Below are positions 34,701 through 45,698 of a stretch of DNA of 64,000 nt, piece by piece (positions within the stretch are counted from its first letter, which is position 1; each line of letters starts with the position of its first letter). The notes beneath the pieces were generated by a model that was given only the letters and a program-made list of their open reading frames with translations, did not search any database and had not been told where the DNA came from. A program made the position numbers and the translations under genes. The DNA comes from Nectonema munidae (Eukaryota > Nematomorpha > Nectonematoida > Nectonematidae), in NCBI GenBank assembly GCA_030549495.1, contig JAUIRK010000065.1, forward strand, positions 382,001-446,000, in the 5' to 3' direction.

Positions 34701-37700
34701 TTTAAACTTTTATAGAGTGGGGCAAAGAAAATAAAGTTGTATATAAAAAATTTATCAATATTTTTCTATGTTTATTGATAAATTTATATACTATAAATTA
34801 TAATTATATCATTTTTAAGTGAGACCTCTTATCACCAAAGAGACTTAGAAAAATGGACGATTTATAGAGATGATTGAATTATACAATAAAATATTATCAG
34901 TTTTTATGAAGTGGGATTCATAAAAAAAACAGAAGATTCCGTTGTTTTTATATTGAAACAGGCCCTGTACTTCACATTTTCAGAATTTTCCCTCTTCCTG
35001 GTCCACACAGTATGATTCGAAGGGTGGATGAGCATATTTTATTTAATGATTTTAGCACACTCTACATTCTAGATCAGTGATTCTAAATCATTTTATTTTC
35101 AAGATCCTTTTGATCTTATGTCATAATTTAATTCCCGTCAGCCTTTCCAAAATTACCTGCCTCAAAATTTAACTTTAAAAGAATCCTAAGTTAATACCGA
35201 AAATCTCTTAATTTCTTCTCTGTCCGTATTCTTTCAAGACTACGGGAGAAAACCTTATTACATATACAGTGAGTCGTCAACTTACGACTGGGTTTGGTTC
35301 CGACCGACCGGTCGTAAGTCGAACCTTTATATATATATTACAGTATTTTCGAAATCTTTTTATAATTTGATCATCAGATTTTCTTTAGGAAACGTATGCA
35401 AATTATTCCAACACACTCATTTTTTGTTTAGGGTTTCTTATTGATAATGAGCTAGACCTAAGCTACACATGGTTTTTCTTTTAAAAATACTTTTTAAATT
35501 CTGTTGTATAATTTGATTTATTTCCAAAACATAAAAATACAAAATTAGGAATAATTTATATTCAAAAGACTCATTCTTTTTGTTTACGGTACCGAACATT
35601 CTTATCGACAGTAGACTACGCATAAAAAATTATTACTCTTACTTTGTGAATTTACTACATTTGATTTATGTGACTTTGAAAAGCATATAAAAAAATTGAA
35701 AATTGAAAAAATTTACTTCAAAAAACAAAACTAACTGTAAAGAAAACTTATTCTTGACTTGTGCTCTGTTGTGAATCGTCAGGGTCCTCAGTAGGTGTAG
35801 GGATGGGGGAGGTGAAAATGTGAAAAAAGTTTATTCACCTGTGATAAACCTTCTGTCAATCTCTTTACGGTGAACATAATTTGTGATTTTTCTTCCTCCT
35901 TCTCTTCTGCTACATTTCTCTTTTCTTCCAAAACAATTAGATCTTTATCTTTTAAATCTTGATCCAATAACGCCTCGATTTCTTCCATTTCACATTCCAA
36001 AGAAAGATTTGTAGCCAGAACGAGTATTTTTTCTCAAATCTTTTCAAGGTCATTGTCACTATCAAATCCATCAAAAGTATTAACGTTAACGTTTGACACA
36101 GTTTGTCCAGATTCCGTTCATACATTTCTTTGTCATTGATTCGCATGCTGTATCCATCTTGGCTTGAAGAAGATCATATTTTCCCAAAAATCTGGCAAAG
36201 ATAAATTTGGGTTGGCATCTAGCAGCTATAGCTTAGGCAAAGGTCGTTTGAGATAATTAGCCTTGAATGCAGCATTGCAACCTTGGTCCATAGACTGGAT
36301 GAATGGAATTGTATTTGGGGGTAAAAATACCACTTTCATGTCTGGATGGAAATCTAGATAAGGTGGATTGTCCAGGCGCGTTATCCAAAACTAATAAGAT
36401 TTTAAATGGAATTTCGTTTTGCAAACAATATTCTCGAACTTGGGGATTGAAACCATTAGTAAAGCAGTCTTCAAAAAGTGGTTGAATCATGCATCCTTTT
36501 GTGTTGGACCGAAAATATACTCGTAAGGAGTGTTTATTTACACATTTAGCAACTTCTCCATTTCATGGATTGGTCCAGTCCGTTGCTTCGTTGTTACAGG
36601 CGATCTCATAGGTACCGAACCTTTCACTGCTTCACGAATCCAATAGAAGTTCGGGGTTTTTTCTTCCTGCCTACATACTGCTTTATCACTTTCATTTTTG
36701 TGTCAAGAACTATAGTCTTTCTTTCTTTCTTAGCAGGCTTTGGAATATCGAAAGATGAGTCTTTTTTGGCATCTTGATGGGGTTTGCCGCACAAAAAATA
36801 TGGTCCTTTGTAATGCACACACAACGCGGTAGAATTATTCTACAAAATAATTCCTTATTTTAGTATTGGTAAAATTGTTCTAATTTGCCAGGCGTGACAT
36901 ATCCTGGCAATGTACGATGACGTAAAGTCGGTCCGCCGTAACTCGCATCAGTTCCAAGGCGATGAGTTACGGTACTTTTGCATAGAATATTTTTATAGTG
37001 AAGGCGAGTAACAAATAAAAATGTTTGATTTTTATATTGATAGTTGTTGTTTGAAATTTCCCGCCCGCTAAATGTTTATTGCTCATGTCTTTTTTGACTA
37101 TTTCTATCCATGTCATCTTTGGCCTGCCTTTACTCCTACCTAAAGTTTGATTTTTATAAGCCTCTTTAATTAGATCACTGGAAGGTCTTATATTTACATG
37201 CCCAAACCACCTTAACCTTTGTATTTCTAATACTTTATTTATTTCATCTACTTGACATAAACTTCTTATCTTTTAAATTAAATTAGCACAAGATTCTTAA
37301 CATCCTCATCACTGTGGTGTTTAGTCTATTTTTCTCAGATTCTTTTAAAGCCCAACTTTGGCCACTATACACTAAACTAGACCTAATGCAACTTTTATAA
37401 AGAAAACCCCTTAATTTTAACGAAAAGATGATACTATTGCATAAAATACCACTTAACGCTTTCCAAGTTATTTGTATTCTATGTTCTACAGAGTTACTTA
37501 CACTACCTGTTTTGTCTAAAACCTCACCTAAATAACAAAATTGTTTAACCCCTTCCAATTCTACGCCGCCTACTACTACTTTTTCTTCCAATACTACATT
37601 GGTATTTTGGTTGAAACTTAGACAGCATCTACACTTAAAATTTGTTGTATTTATCAAACTGCCCTTAATGTTTTAGCATTTTTTATGCACCCACTTATTG

Positions 37701-40700
37701 CAATGCACACAAAGAATAGAGTTTCTTTTAACTCTTTTTTCGCTAACTCCACATGGATCTATTTTGGAAACTGTGTTCTCAGTACCCTTCAAAGAATTGC
37801 TAATGTTCATTCACTTAGTTTTGCTAGTGTTTATTCTTAAACCTTTTTCCTCTAGTGTCTCATACCATGTGCTAATCTTTTTACTTAATTCTTCAGAAGA
37901 TTCTCCTTTCTATTACTACTATATCATCTGCATATAAAATCCCACTCGTATCTTCTTTAATTAAATCCTTAAGAATTTCATCCAGAATGATATTAAATAA
38001 AAAGGCGCTTAAAATCGAACCTTGATGTAAGCCTACTTTTATTTTAAACTTACTAGAAATTGAATTATTAATTTTTATAAAAGTGTCTTCGCTTTTGTAC
38101 AAAGCCATAATGGCTCTCACTAGTCTTTCATTTACCCTTTTCTTCCCAAAGACCACTCAATGAGACTTCTAGAAACGGAGTCAAAAGCAATTAACAGACT
38201 ATGCCCATTTCTTGCTCTCTTTTGGATAAGCTGTCTAATAATAAAAATAGCTTCATTTGTGCTCTTGCCCGGCATAAAACCGAATTGCATTTTACTAACC
38301 TGAACACTCTTTTTTAGTAGTCTATTCAATAAAATCCTTTCTACTATTTTCATATCATGTTCTAGGAGTTTTATTGTTCTGTAATTTGAACAATTTATTA
38401 TAGTTCCTTTGCTTTTATATAGTGGTATTAATAAACTTTTATTCCAGATTTTTGGAATAGAAGCTCTGTCAAATATATTTTGAACTATGACTTAAAACTT
38501 CAGCGATTTCATATTTAAATAACTCAGTTTCATTTGATCAAAAGCACAAATGACTTCATCAAGAGACACAGATGCGCAAGATCCTTCAACTTTATCGACC
38601 GCATCTAGATTTCCTAACTTATTTTCATTATTAAAGATTACTTTAGAAAACCAGGTGTTTAACTGATCCACTAAATTACTAACTAAATATCCATCTTAAT
38701 TAACTATACAAGATATCCCCTTGGTTTAACTTTCTGTTTTGCTTAACTATTTTGAAAACCTCATTAGTTGTTTTGCGTTCATTCTCTTCTTTTAATTGTA
38801 AAATACTTATTTAATAATGTCCATTCACATCCACCGAGGATGAAAGTTGCTTTAACCAATCCACCGAGGATGAAAGTTGCTTTAACCAAACAAGTGCTCA
38901 TTTTTGACCATTTTATTCCTTTTTCAAGTTATAAAATAGAAAAAATCACAATTTGATTTATATAATTTTCATGGAGATTTGAAACTGATTATCTTTTTTC
39001 AAAATTATGTTTATACCGTTTCTTGTCTTAAAAAATGAAATAACTTTGGAAAAGATTAATTGGAAACGTTACTTTCCAGAGTGTTGCATTGTTTTCCATT
39101 TTTTAGTTTTATTCTTTGAATATCTTTCACGAGACAAATTGATTTAAAAAAATTGGAAGCATAAAAAATGAAAAAATCTCTGTTATTTATATAATTATCG
39201 TTATGCTATAGCTAAAACTCATTATTCTTTTTCAATATTACGTTTATACCATTTCTTGTCTTTATAGAAATTGAAATAACAGTGAAATACATCAATTTGA
39301 ATTCTTTTTTCAGAAGCTTGAACTGCTTTTCTGTTTTCGAGTTTATTACAGGAGTACGTTCTCTTCTGAACTTTAATTATTCTTTTCTTTATTTCTCTTG
39401 CTATTTATATACCTTTGCCAATTAGGCCAGATAATGCTGTCGTAGGAGATGTGCTAGTGTTGACAAAGCCGATTGGAACACATGTCGCTATCAATTCCTT
39501 CATCTGGAAAGATGTTCCCGAGAAATGGAACAGGATTAAGATGGTGGCTTCGGAAGATGACATTAACAAGTCTTATAAACGTGTAGCGATTTCAATGGCC
39601 AGGATTAATCGTTTAGCGGCCAAACTCATGCACAAGTACAATGCACATGGTGCTACAGATGTCTCTGGATATGGCCTGCTCGGTATCTGCCACATTTATA
39701 TTTTATATACACCACAAAGCCTGTTCACCATAAACAACTTGCTTTTCTTTTATTTCTGAAATTTTTACAAAATCAACTACTAAAGATTCACTTTTGTTGG
39801 CGCAATAACTTAAAAACTGGACACTATTGGTGATGTTGCTGACTAGTTTTGGAGTATAAACTCCTTTTTCAAAGCAAATATAAATAAATGATAAAATAGT
39901 GAAAATAAGGATGTTAAGAATACATACATATATATATACACGCTTATTTCGCCCTATTAATCGCCTCATACGACGCAGATAATTATAATACGTATTATAA
40001 TACGCTAACACTAGTCTTAACTCGGTGTCAGGCGGGGGCTTTGTTTTCAGTTAGATTTATACATAACATTGATGATAAGAAGCTACAAACAAAGCAATCT
40101 TATCATTTTCTAGTTGCAAATACTGTATATAAGCATTCAAACTAATAAGAAGTATTGGGGGATTTTGTCTATAAATGCAAAGCTTGTCGATCATATTTAA
40201 TTATAACAGTCTATTTTTAGCAAATTTAATTAATGAAATGTAATATAATTGAACAAAATTTATACTTTTTCATTAATAATGAGTTCGGATTTTAAAATAG
40301 CGAGGATGAACAAAATAATAAAGAAATCTTTCAAAATTCAATGATATAAATAAGAGAAAAATTTAGATTGGTCCTAAGACCGACATTTTTGAAAACGAAT
40401 GGTCTGCTTATCCTTTTCGGGGAATTTAAGGAGGTGTATAATTGGGCCTGAAAGGGTTAAACACAATATCTGCATGTAATCAAGAAAATTAAAAAAACAA
40501 TATGTCACTAAAGTTTTACAGTTAGCCACTTTTTGAGATGTTCTCATTTCACTACAACTAATCTAAGGTATGTTATTGATAATCCACGTCCTCCATTTCA
40601 GCGTCTGTCAAACTATGTGATGTCGGAGACCTTGGAATAATCTGTCCTTATCTTCCTGCAGGGGTAGTTTCATCTACAAGCTTAACAAATAAAACCTTAA

Positions 40701-42761
40701 ACCAAATGCATTTTTGTTACAATTATAAAGAACATAAAATATTTAATATCTTCATCTGGTCGTATTAAAAATCCTATACGGTTTTAGAACACCCGGGATA
40801 ACTAAGCTTGCTGAAATCCTTTCTCCTCTTTTTCACAAACGATGGACTTCCTTTACTCAAGCATAACGAATTTTATCATCTACTTTTAGGCCATGCTCAG
40901 AGTTTAGCTTCAATTCAAAAGCACGAGGTCTCCTTCGTTATACACAATCTTCCTATTTTTGCGAAAATGACAGCTGTGAGCAAAGCTTGTGGAAATATTT
41001 TTGGTCTTTTTCAAGGACGTTCACCGGAAACTTCTGGTAAGAGTTGATGCACGCTTGATGTTAATACTCGTTCAAAACGATCTCGCATTTCAAATCTCTT
41101 GATTTCTCGATCAATGTGTATTGATCTATTTTTGACATCGAAATCCTTTTCTAAGTTTTCACTTAGTAAAAAGTTTCCTTGTACAAAAAATTCCCTTTTT
41201 TATTATAATTAAAATTTCTTTGTCTTAAAAAATTGAGATATCAAATCAAACAGTGGCGTTGTAATAGTTTATTTAGTCATCTTTCAACAGACGGCGGCGA
41301 AGTACGTGAAGTGTATGTAACTGAAAAATAATTTGGGATTCATATTTAGCTCTTCTTTTGTCTTTCAAAAAAATGTTGGAGCCATGCAAACCTCAAATTT
41401 GGTTTTTTATTTAAAACTTCTGGCGGTTAAAAATAATTACCTTTGGTCGTAGAAGATGAATTTTTGTCAACTCAGACTTTAGTTTGCATTTTAGAACAAT
41501 AAATATAATTTGTAAATTAAAATGTATTATTTGCAGATGTTATTTTTTTTGGAAAACATTAGATGTATTTTTTATGTGGAATTAAACACTCTAAGATCCT
41601 GCATTCCTATTCAAAACTAAAATTTTAATTATGTGCAGTAAAATGCCTTGTTTTCTATATACAGTATTACACGTGGTATGCTAACTATAGGTTTATCCCG
41701 ATTATATAGATAATAACCACGTGATAATATTATTATCACGATGATGAAACATAACTTATAAATGCACTCACATACCAAGATACTTTACTGGCTCATGCGT
41801 GGTCGGCATTGCTGACTATCAGTTTTTCTGCAACTATCTTTTTTAAAGAGGCTTAGTTCAAAATGTTCTCATCATTTTTCTTTTTCCAACCCCTTGTATT
41901 TCGCTATCTTTCGTTGTTCGATTTCATCTTGTAATATTATACAATTGATTTTTTTGTAAGTTTGGTTATTAATTTCTTTTTTCTCAAACTTTCATTGTTA
42001 CATATTTTTTGTTATTAATCACTACAAATAATTAAACAAAGAAAATGTGCATGCAGTATACTTAAAAAAGTTTGCTAGGTCGGAATACTTAAAATATCGT
42101 TTTGTTTTTTAGTCAACTTCAACATAGGTGCCTAATATATGGAAAAGTTTTTTCCAAACGAAACTGAAATGTTCTAGGCTTCTATAATATTTTATAAACT
42201 GAAAAATCAAACAAAAATTTACTTTATTTTCACCTCCTTCAAAAAAGAAAAAATATTGTAGACATACTTGCCGTTTAACTTCACAACAAACTCCCATACT
42301 TCAACATTTTCGAAATCTTTTTGAAGTGCAAAGAGTTTATTGGAAAGTAATTGTATATTGCAAATCTCCGTGTCACCAAATTTTCTCCTAAATAACCTCC
42401 ATCACTTAACTCATTTATTTTTGAGACTTATGTATAATCTTTTTTCAGCTCAGATGATGCTTATTTTATTTTTACTATTGTTATGCACATTAGATTTTCT
42501 TATTTTAAAGATTATTATTAAGTATATTTTCTTCTTGATTTTTTTGTGTTTTAATTTTTCATTTTTATTTATGCAGGAGGCCTTTTAATAGCATTACCGA
42601 GAGAACAGGCTGCTGCTTTTTGTAAAGACATTGAAAAGACAGAAGGGCATCCTTCATGGATCATAGGTATCGTCGAAAAGGGGAACAGAACTGCACGAAT
42701 CATTGAAAAGCCTCGAGTGATTGAAGTACCACCAAAAGATAGGGAAAGTCAAATCTTCTAG
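28318..42761 (+). CDS. Selenophosphate synthetase (SPS/SelD), Cys form, seven exons
   Basis: Seven exons join in frame to 448 aa: 28318-28705, 29847-29953, 31628-31777, 34501-34613, 39426-39682, 40890-41036, 42577-42761. The enzyme makes selenophosphate from selenide and ATP. Residues 1-81 are an N/S/Q-rich extension absent from most homologues; the conserved core starts [11 protein letters not shown]. The catalytic loop is KGCGCK, with Cys93 (TGT) where SPS2 has selenocysteine and SPS1 has Thr or Arg, and Lys96 retained. Of the four metal-binding aspartates of bacterial SelD (D51, D68, D91, D227), three are present (D134, D176, D331). The D68 equivalent is Asn153 (VQTTN). The glycine-rich and C-terminal blocks are well conserved ([36 protein letters not shown]). 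An in-frame TGA at 28312 supports the start. All introns are GT-AG and phases agree at every junction. I withhold a symbol because SPS1/SPS2 orthology is unclear. Confidence 0.95.
29440..29800 (+). pseudogene. Unidentified coding-like fragment in SPS intron 1
   Basis: Unusually GC-rich for an intron. Different frames give protein-like pieces in succession, such as [20 protein letters not shown] (29545-29610), then [20 protein letters not shown] and NAAWPGY (to 29769), then [19 protein letters not shown] (29745-29810). This pattern fits a frameshifted gene copy or retrocopy. I cannot name the parent and none of it matches the SPS protein. Confidence 0.35.
29847..29953 (+). CDS. SPS exon 2 (residues 130-165)
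   Basis: Acceptor tttaag|GA, donor ATG|gtatgg. It encodes [11 protein letters not shown] (metal ligand Asp134) and [10 protein letters not shown], where Asn153 (codon AAC) replaces the usual Asp. Phase 0 at the donor. Confidence 0.95.
30509..30948. mobile_element. hAT-like MITE in SPS intron 2
   Basis: The left end CATTGGTTCCCAAACTTTTT and right end CAGTTTGGGAAACACTG are inverted partners. The inner flanks TTACCCC and GGGGTAA also correspond. A TTAA-type MITE (30688-30817) is inserted in it. No coding sequence. Confidence 0.7.
30688..30817. mobile_element. TTAA-flanked MITE, family B, copy 1
   Basis: 130 bp between TTAA duplications (30684-30687 and 30818-30821). The inverted ends CCCATTTACGACCA and TGGTCTTAAATGGG differ at one position. 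The interior TCGTCTGCTTTTTTCAATGA and GATATCGTCTGC is shared with the copy at 53646-53776. Confidence 0.88.
31628..31777 (+). CDS. SPS exon 3 (residues 166-215)
   Basis: Acceptor tttttag|GGT, donor CGA|gtatgt, exactly 50 codons. It encodes the highly conserved [17 protein letters not shown] block with metal ligand Asp176. Confidence 0.96.
32230..32421 (-). pseudogene. IS630/Tc1-type transposase fragment
   Basis: The minus strand gives [20 protein letters not shown], then [17 protein letters not shown]. The pattern (I/L)(F/V)xDExGFN followed by an arginine-rich stretch and VPxxRG is the start of the DDE_3 catalytic core of IS630-Tc1-mariner transposases and includes the first catalytic Asp. 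About 63 codons of a roughly 330-aa protein remain. It lies antisense in SPS intron 3. Confidence 0.75.
33249..34110 (-). pseudogene. piggyBac-family transposase, decayed
   Basis: On the minus strand, [20 protein letters not shown] (34090-34030) matches the piggyBac domain start. It is followed by frameshifted remnants of the catalytic region, then [14 protein letters not shown] and [13 protein letters not shown] with a C-terminal tail (33487-33269). It contains multiple frame changes and is dead. It lies antisense in SPS intron 3 and is independent of the copy at 6997-8312, from which it differs at many residues. Confidence 0.85.
34309..34345 (+). repeat. Stub of the 21-bp minisatellite
   Basis: GAAAACTTAAAGTGAAAAAG and ACACTTAAAGT are about one and a half units of the array seen at 952 and 5755, here unexpanded. 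Confidence 0.5.
34501..34613 (+). CDS. SPS exon 4 (residues 216-253)
   Basis: Acceptor ttacatag|GAT, donor GC|gtatgc. It encodes [20 protein letters not shown] and ends in SNQFI plus two bases of Ala253, where homologues usually have Met or Val. Confidence 0.95.
34614..35260. other. Start of SPS intron 4, no feature
   Basis: AT-rich sequence. A hAT-like end (CAGTGATTCTAAATCATTTT) lies near 35075 without a findable partner. Confidence 0.4.
35268..35330 (+). mobile_element. Tigger/pogo-type terminal sequence
   Basis: CAGTGAGTCGTCAACTTACG followed by a GGTTCCGACCGACCGG block and GGTCGTAAGTCGAACC. It is preceded by TA and contains a short internal inverted repeat of CTTACGAC. This is the form of a Tigger-like end. 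It is probably the 3' end of the decayed transposase copy at 35788-36824. A poor match to an opposite end lies around 36910-36975. Confidence 0.5.
35788..36824 (-). pseudogene. Tigger/pogo transposase, decayed
   Basis: The minus strand has an N-terminal helix-turn-helix block ([20 protein letters not shown], 36735-36670). A large deletion or decay follows, then the DDE_1 core with [12 protein letters not shown] (36400-36365) and [16 protein letters not shown] (36330-36290). A frameshifted C-terminus ([11 protein letters not shown] onward, with acidic coiled region to 35788) completes it. The usual order of a Tigger transposase is kept, but the copy has lost the CENP-B-type DNA-binding region and contains stops. 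Antisense in SPS intron 4. Confidence 0.78.
37060..38720 (-). pseudogene. LINE reverse transcriptase, 5'-truncated and frameshifted
   Basis: From high to low coordinates the minus strand encodes [19 protein letters not shown] (about 38410, domain 1), [20 protein letters not shown] (38290), [20 protein letters not shown] (38030) and the active-site ILYADDIVV (37940). A thumb region, [20 protein letters not shown] (37540) and RMLRILC follow, ending with RLRWFGHV and [11 protein letters not shown] (37200-37110). The endonuclease domain is absent. Frame changes occur around 38150, 37900 and 37660. The layout resembles endonuclease-RT LINEs of marine invertebrates (RTE/Proto2-like by wording). Antisense in SPS intron 4. 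Confidence 0.85.
38829..38888 (+). repeat. Exact 30-bp tandem duplication
   Basis: Two identical adjacent copies of ATCCACCGAGGATGAAAGTT followed by GCTTTAACCA. Identity implies recent origin or an assembly slip. Confidence 0.9.
39426..39682 (+). CDS. SPS exon 5 (residues 253-339)
   Basis: Acceptor caattag|G, donor CTCG|gtatct. It encodes [19 protein letters not shown] and later [11 protein letters not shown] with metal ligand Asp331. An open frame that seems to start at 39415 uses TTG and is simply intron read-through. Confidence 0.96.
39683..40889. other. SPS intron 5
   Basis: It contains the 20-bp palindrome ATTATAATACGTATTATAAT (39983-40002) and a decayed TTAA-type MITE edge (CCTGAAAGGGTTAA near 40447-40460) resembling the family at 53505. 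Nothing else is recognised. Confidence 0.5.
40890..41036 (+). CDS. SPS exon 6 (residues 339-388)
   Basis: Acceptor cttttag|GC, donor TCTG|gtaaga. It encodes [20 protein letters not shown] and continues through [11 protein letters not shown] to PETS, matching animal SPS closely. Confidence 0.96.
41037..42576. other. SPS intron 6
   Basis: AT-rich and without recognised elements, except a possible alternative terminal exon at 41291-41331 described under findings. Confidence 0.4.
42577..42761 (+). CDS. SPS exon 7 (residues 388-448, stop TAG)
   Basis: Acceptor atgcag|GA. It encodes [20 protein letters not shown] and ends [17 protein letters not shown]. No convincing SECIS hairpin was seen by eye in the following 250 bp, consistent with a Cys rather than Sec enzyme. 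Confidence 0.96.
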
Positions 42762-42968
42762 ATTATGTCAATCTCCAATTCGCTCTTTCAATCACAGCAA
42801 ATGTAACTTCTTTTCCCCTTGCTTCCATTGTCTAAGGAAGTGGATTAGATGCTACACATTATTCCAAGCCTGAAATAGATTTGATTACTGAAAGTCATTT
42901 TGTGTATTATTTTATTCAACATTTTATTTATTTATTCTGCGCTATATGTATCTATATATTTTTATCAA

Positions 42969-42974
42969 TAAAGG
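42969..42974 (+). terminator. Poly(A) signal of SPS
   Basis: AATAAA about 210 nt downstream of the SPS stop codon, in AT-rich sequence. Confidence 0.65.
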
Positions 42975-43479
42975 AAGCAAATCCCTTATTATTTCATTGC
43001 ATAGCCAAGTATCGTTGATGTCAGTGTTCAAGCAGCAAGAACGGGGTAGGGGTTGTAAAAAAGTAGCCTATTTTATTGAAATGAAAATTGTGGGTGAAGA
43101 TGTGTTGTTTTTCACGTTATAAATTGCGTGAAAAAGTAGTAAAACACGTGAAATATACCTTCAAAATTTATGCTAGAAGATATGTGTTTTTGATGTAGTA
43201 AAGACAAATATAATCTTACAAACGTTTCTAGAAGTATATATAAAACACTGCAAAAATATTCTGTGTTTATTACTAAATCACTAAAGATATATCCGCCGAA
43301 ATCACACCGTTAAGGCAGACCAATTCCTAATTTTTAGGTCTGGTTATAACCCGGTTACAAAAAAAATTTCATGTACAACGAATACCTCAATATATTGTCC
43401 TGAAAATTGCATTTTTATAATAAAAAAACTGATATAACGGAATCCTCATTAGAACGAAAAGATTAGCATAGAAATCATA

Positions 43480-45540
43480 GATATTGCACAGAAATCACAG
43501 GTTTATGATACACATAGTAATGAATTGGATAGAATTTGTCAACTCAACACAATGAAAAGGTACGTTGGCACACTTAGAAGTTAAAACGAATGGGAAAATC
43601 GAAGATCATGTTGAAGTTTCATTAAACGCGTTAAATCGTAGTAACTTTCGTAACGCTATAAACCCAAAATATAATCAGTGTTATTTTTGTGGTGACCGGT
43701 GTCATCTAAGAGAAAGATGTCCTGCTAAAAACGCCTTCTGCAAAATTTGTGAGAAGTTGGTTCATTTTGTCAAGGTAAAATTTTAAATTAGTTTTAAACG
43801 AATCATGCACTTCAAGCATATCCTTTAGCTCACGAAGAGTCGTGCCACCCCTAAAGATCTATCAAAGGTTATAGTTTATATGGAAATAGAGAATCCGTGA
43901 AAACTTAAGCTTTAATTGATACTGGGTCAACGAACAGTTTTATTAAGTACGAAGTAGCTACAATTTTAGGTCTGAAAACAAGGGTGATAGAAAAGGGTCA
44001 ATGGCAAACTTGTCTTTACACTTTGAAGTTAAGGAATTTTGTTATCTAAACTTTAACATTTTAGACAAACGATATGAATACTTCAAGTTAATGTTGTTAA
44101 GGGATCTTTGTAGTGATGTAGTTTTAGTGCTCGATTTCAAAAGCCAATACGCTGAGGTAATTTTTAACTTGGGAGGAAAATTACCTAATAAGTTTAACCT
44201 AGTAATTTTAAGCACCTTGGATGTCGAACCACCTAAACTTTTTTTATATATTTCAAATGATTGTTGCCCGAAAGCCCAGATATTTTTCTAAAAGTTATCA
44301 AGAGATTTTAGCAAAGGAAGTTGAAAATCTTGAGAATGGAATTATAGAACAGTAGTTCTCCATGGAGGGCAAAAGTTGTTATTGTGAATAAGAAAGACAA
44401 AAAACGAAGAATGTGTGTGGATTATTCCCAAACAATTAATAGATTCACCCAGTTGGACGCTTACCCATTACCACGAATACATGACCTTGTTCAAGAGATG
44501 TCTAAAAATTCTGTCTTTAGTATACTAAATTTGAAATCAGCTTATCACCAAATTCCTTTTTCGCTAGAGGATACACCATATACAGCCTTTCAAGTAGGTA
44601 GAATTTAAAAGAATGCCTTTTGGATTTACTAACGGTGTAGCCTGTTTTCAAAGTATTATGGATGAATTTATAAAAGATTTTATGAGGCCTTCCAACCCAT
44701 ATAAACCTACTTTCAATGCTGCGAAAAGTAAAATATCCACCACTTCCATCAAACTGTTGGGCTATCTCATGTCCAAGGGGATCCTGATAGTCTACAAGGT
44801 CAGATCAAAAATCAGTTAGATTTATGCTTGATACTCAGATATTCTAAAATAAAAAGTGAGAAAATTTACAGGTGGAAAGCGGATTTAATAATAAAATAGC
44901 CGACACTTTGTCGCGTGATTGCTCTCCCATTATTAATTATTCTCGTAGCTTTGAAATAATTCATAATGAACTAAGCCATGCAGGAATTTCAAGAATGGCG
45001 CCTTTTATCCGATCAAAGATTCTCCCCTTTTCAATGGAAGATATAAAAAAAAAGGTGGCTCTTAATTGTCGCACTTGCTTACAATATAAACTAAAATTTT
45101 ATCAACCAATCAAAACTAATCTTATTAAAGCTGACGAGTTTTGTATGCCAAAGTAGAACTTCAAGCTATGATCCATAAGAGAATGGGCAGGTGTAACGCT
45201 ACAATGGAGTTCTCTGGAAGGCAATTGAATGTTATTTACATTCCAAAACGTTACACTTATCTGATTGGAAGGCTGCAATTCCTATGGCACTGCACAGCGT
45301 GCGTTCACTCCTTTCAACGGCAACAAACGAGCCCCCACATGAAAGAATGTTCAAGTTTCAAAGGCGAACATCCAATGGATATCAACTCTCAACATGGCTC
45401 GTTTCATCTAATCAAACTCTTCTAAAGCGTTAATTCCAAATACGATCTGGATATGTTGACCTGGTAAAGTTAATGGACGTTAATCCTCTTTATGCCAAGA
45501 TTATTTTACTCCGCGTCTTGCAGAATTATTGATAGATGTA
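43480..45540 (+). pseudogene. Ty3/gypsy retrotransposon, multiply broken
   Basis: The plus strand shows gag to integrase pieces in order. A zinc knuckle comes first (CYFCGDRCHLRERCP, 43678-43730), then protease (LIDTGSTNSF, 43912-43945) and reverse transcriptase (MCVDYSQTINRFTQ, DAYPLPRIHDL, FSILNLKSAYHQIPF, 44410-44565). A frameshift near 44606 precedes FKRMPFGFTNGVACFQ, and the stretch holding the YxDD active site is deleted. RNase H is largely missing (KIADTLSRD remains). The integrase HHCC zinc region follows (H..H...CRTC, 44950-45080). A C-terminal block (HSVRSLLSTATN, PPHERMFKFQRR) reads in another frame around 45290-45380. Stops and shifts make it inactive. No long terminal repeats were identified. 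Confidence 0.88.
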
Positions 45541-45698
45541 AAATTAGTGATAGAAATGAAATGTATATAATGATGGCGGCAGCAGAAGCTTTTAATATAC
45601 GATAAAGAATCTTATAAATAACCGTACTTATTTTCAAAAATTGATAAAGAAATTTAGATAATAAAGAAATAATGAAATTAGACAAACTTCTAAATTAA

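Noticed and set aside
40365-40460. Another TTAA MITE in SPS intron 5
   Set aside because: Only the right edge (CCTGAAAGGGTTAA) is present; no left end or duplication could be found.
42762-43010. SECIS element for selenocysteine in SPS
   Set aside because: The catalytic codon is TGT, not TGA, and no clear SECIS core was seen by eye.
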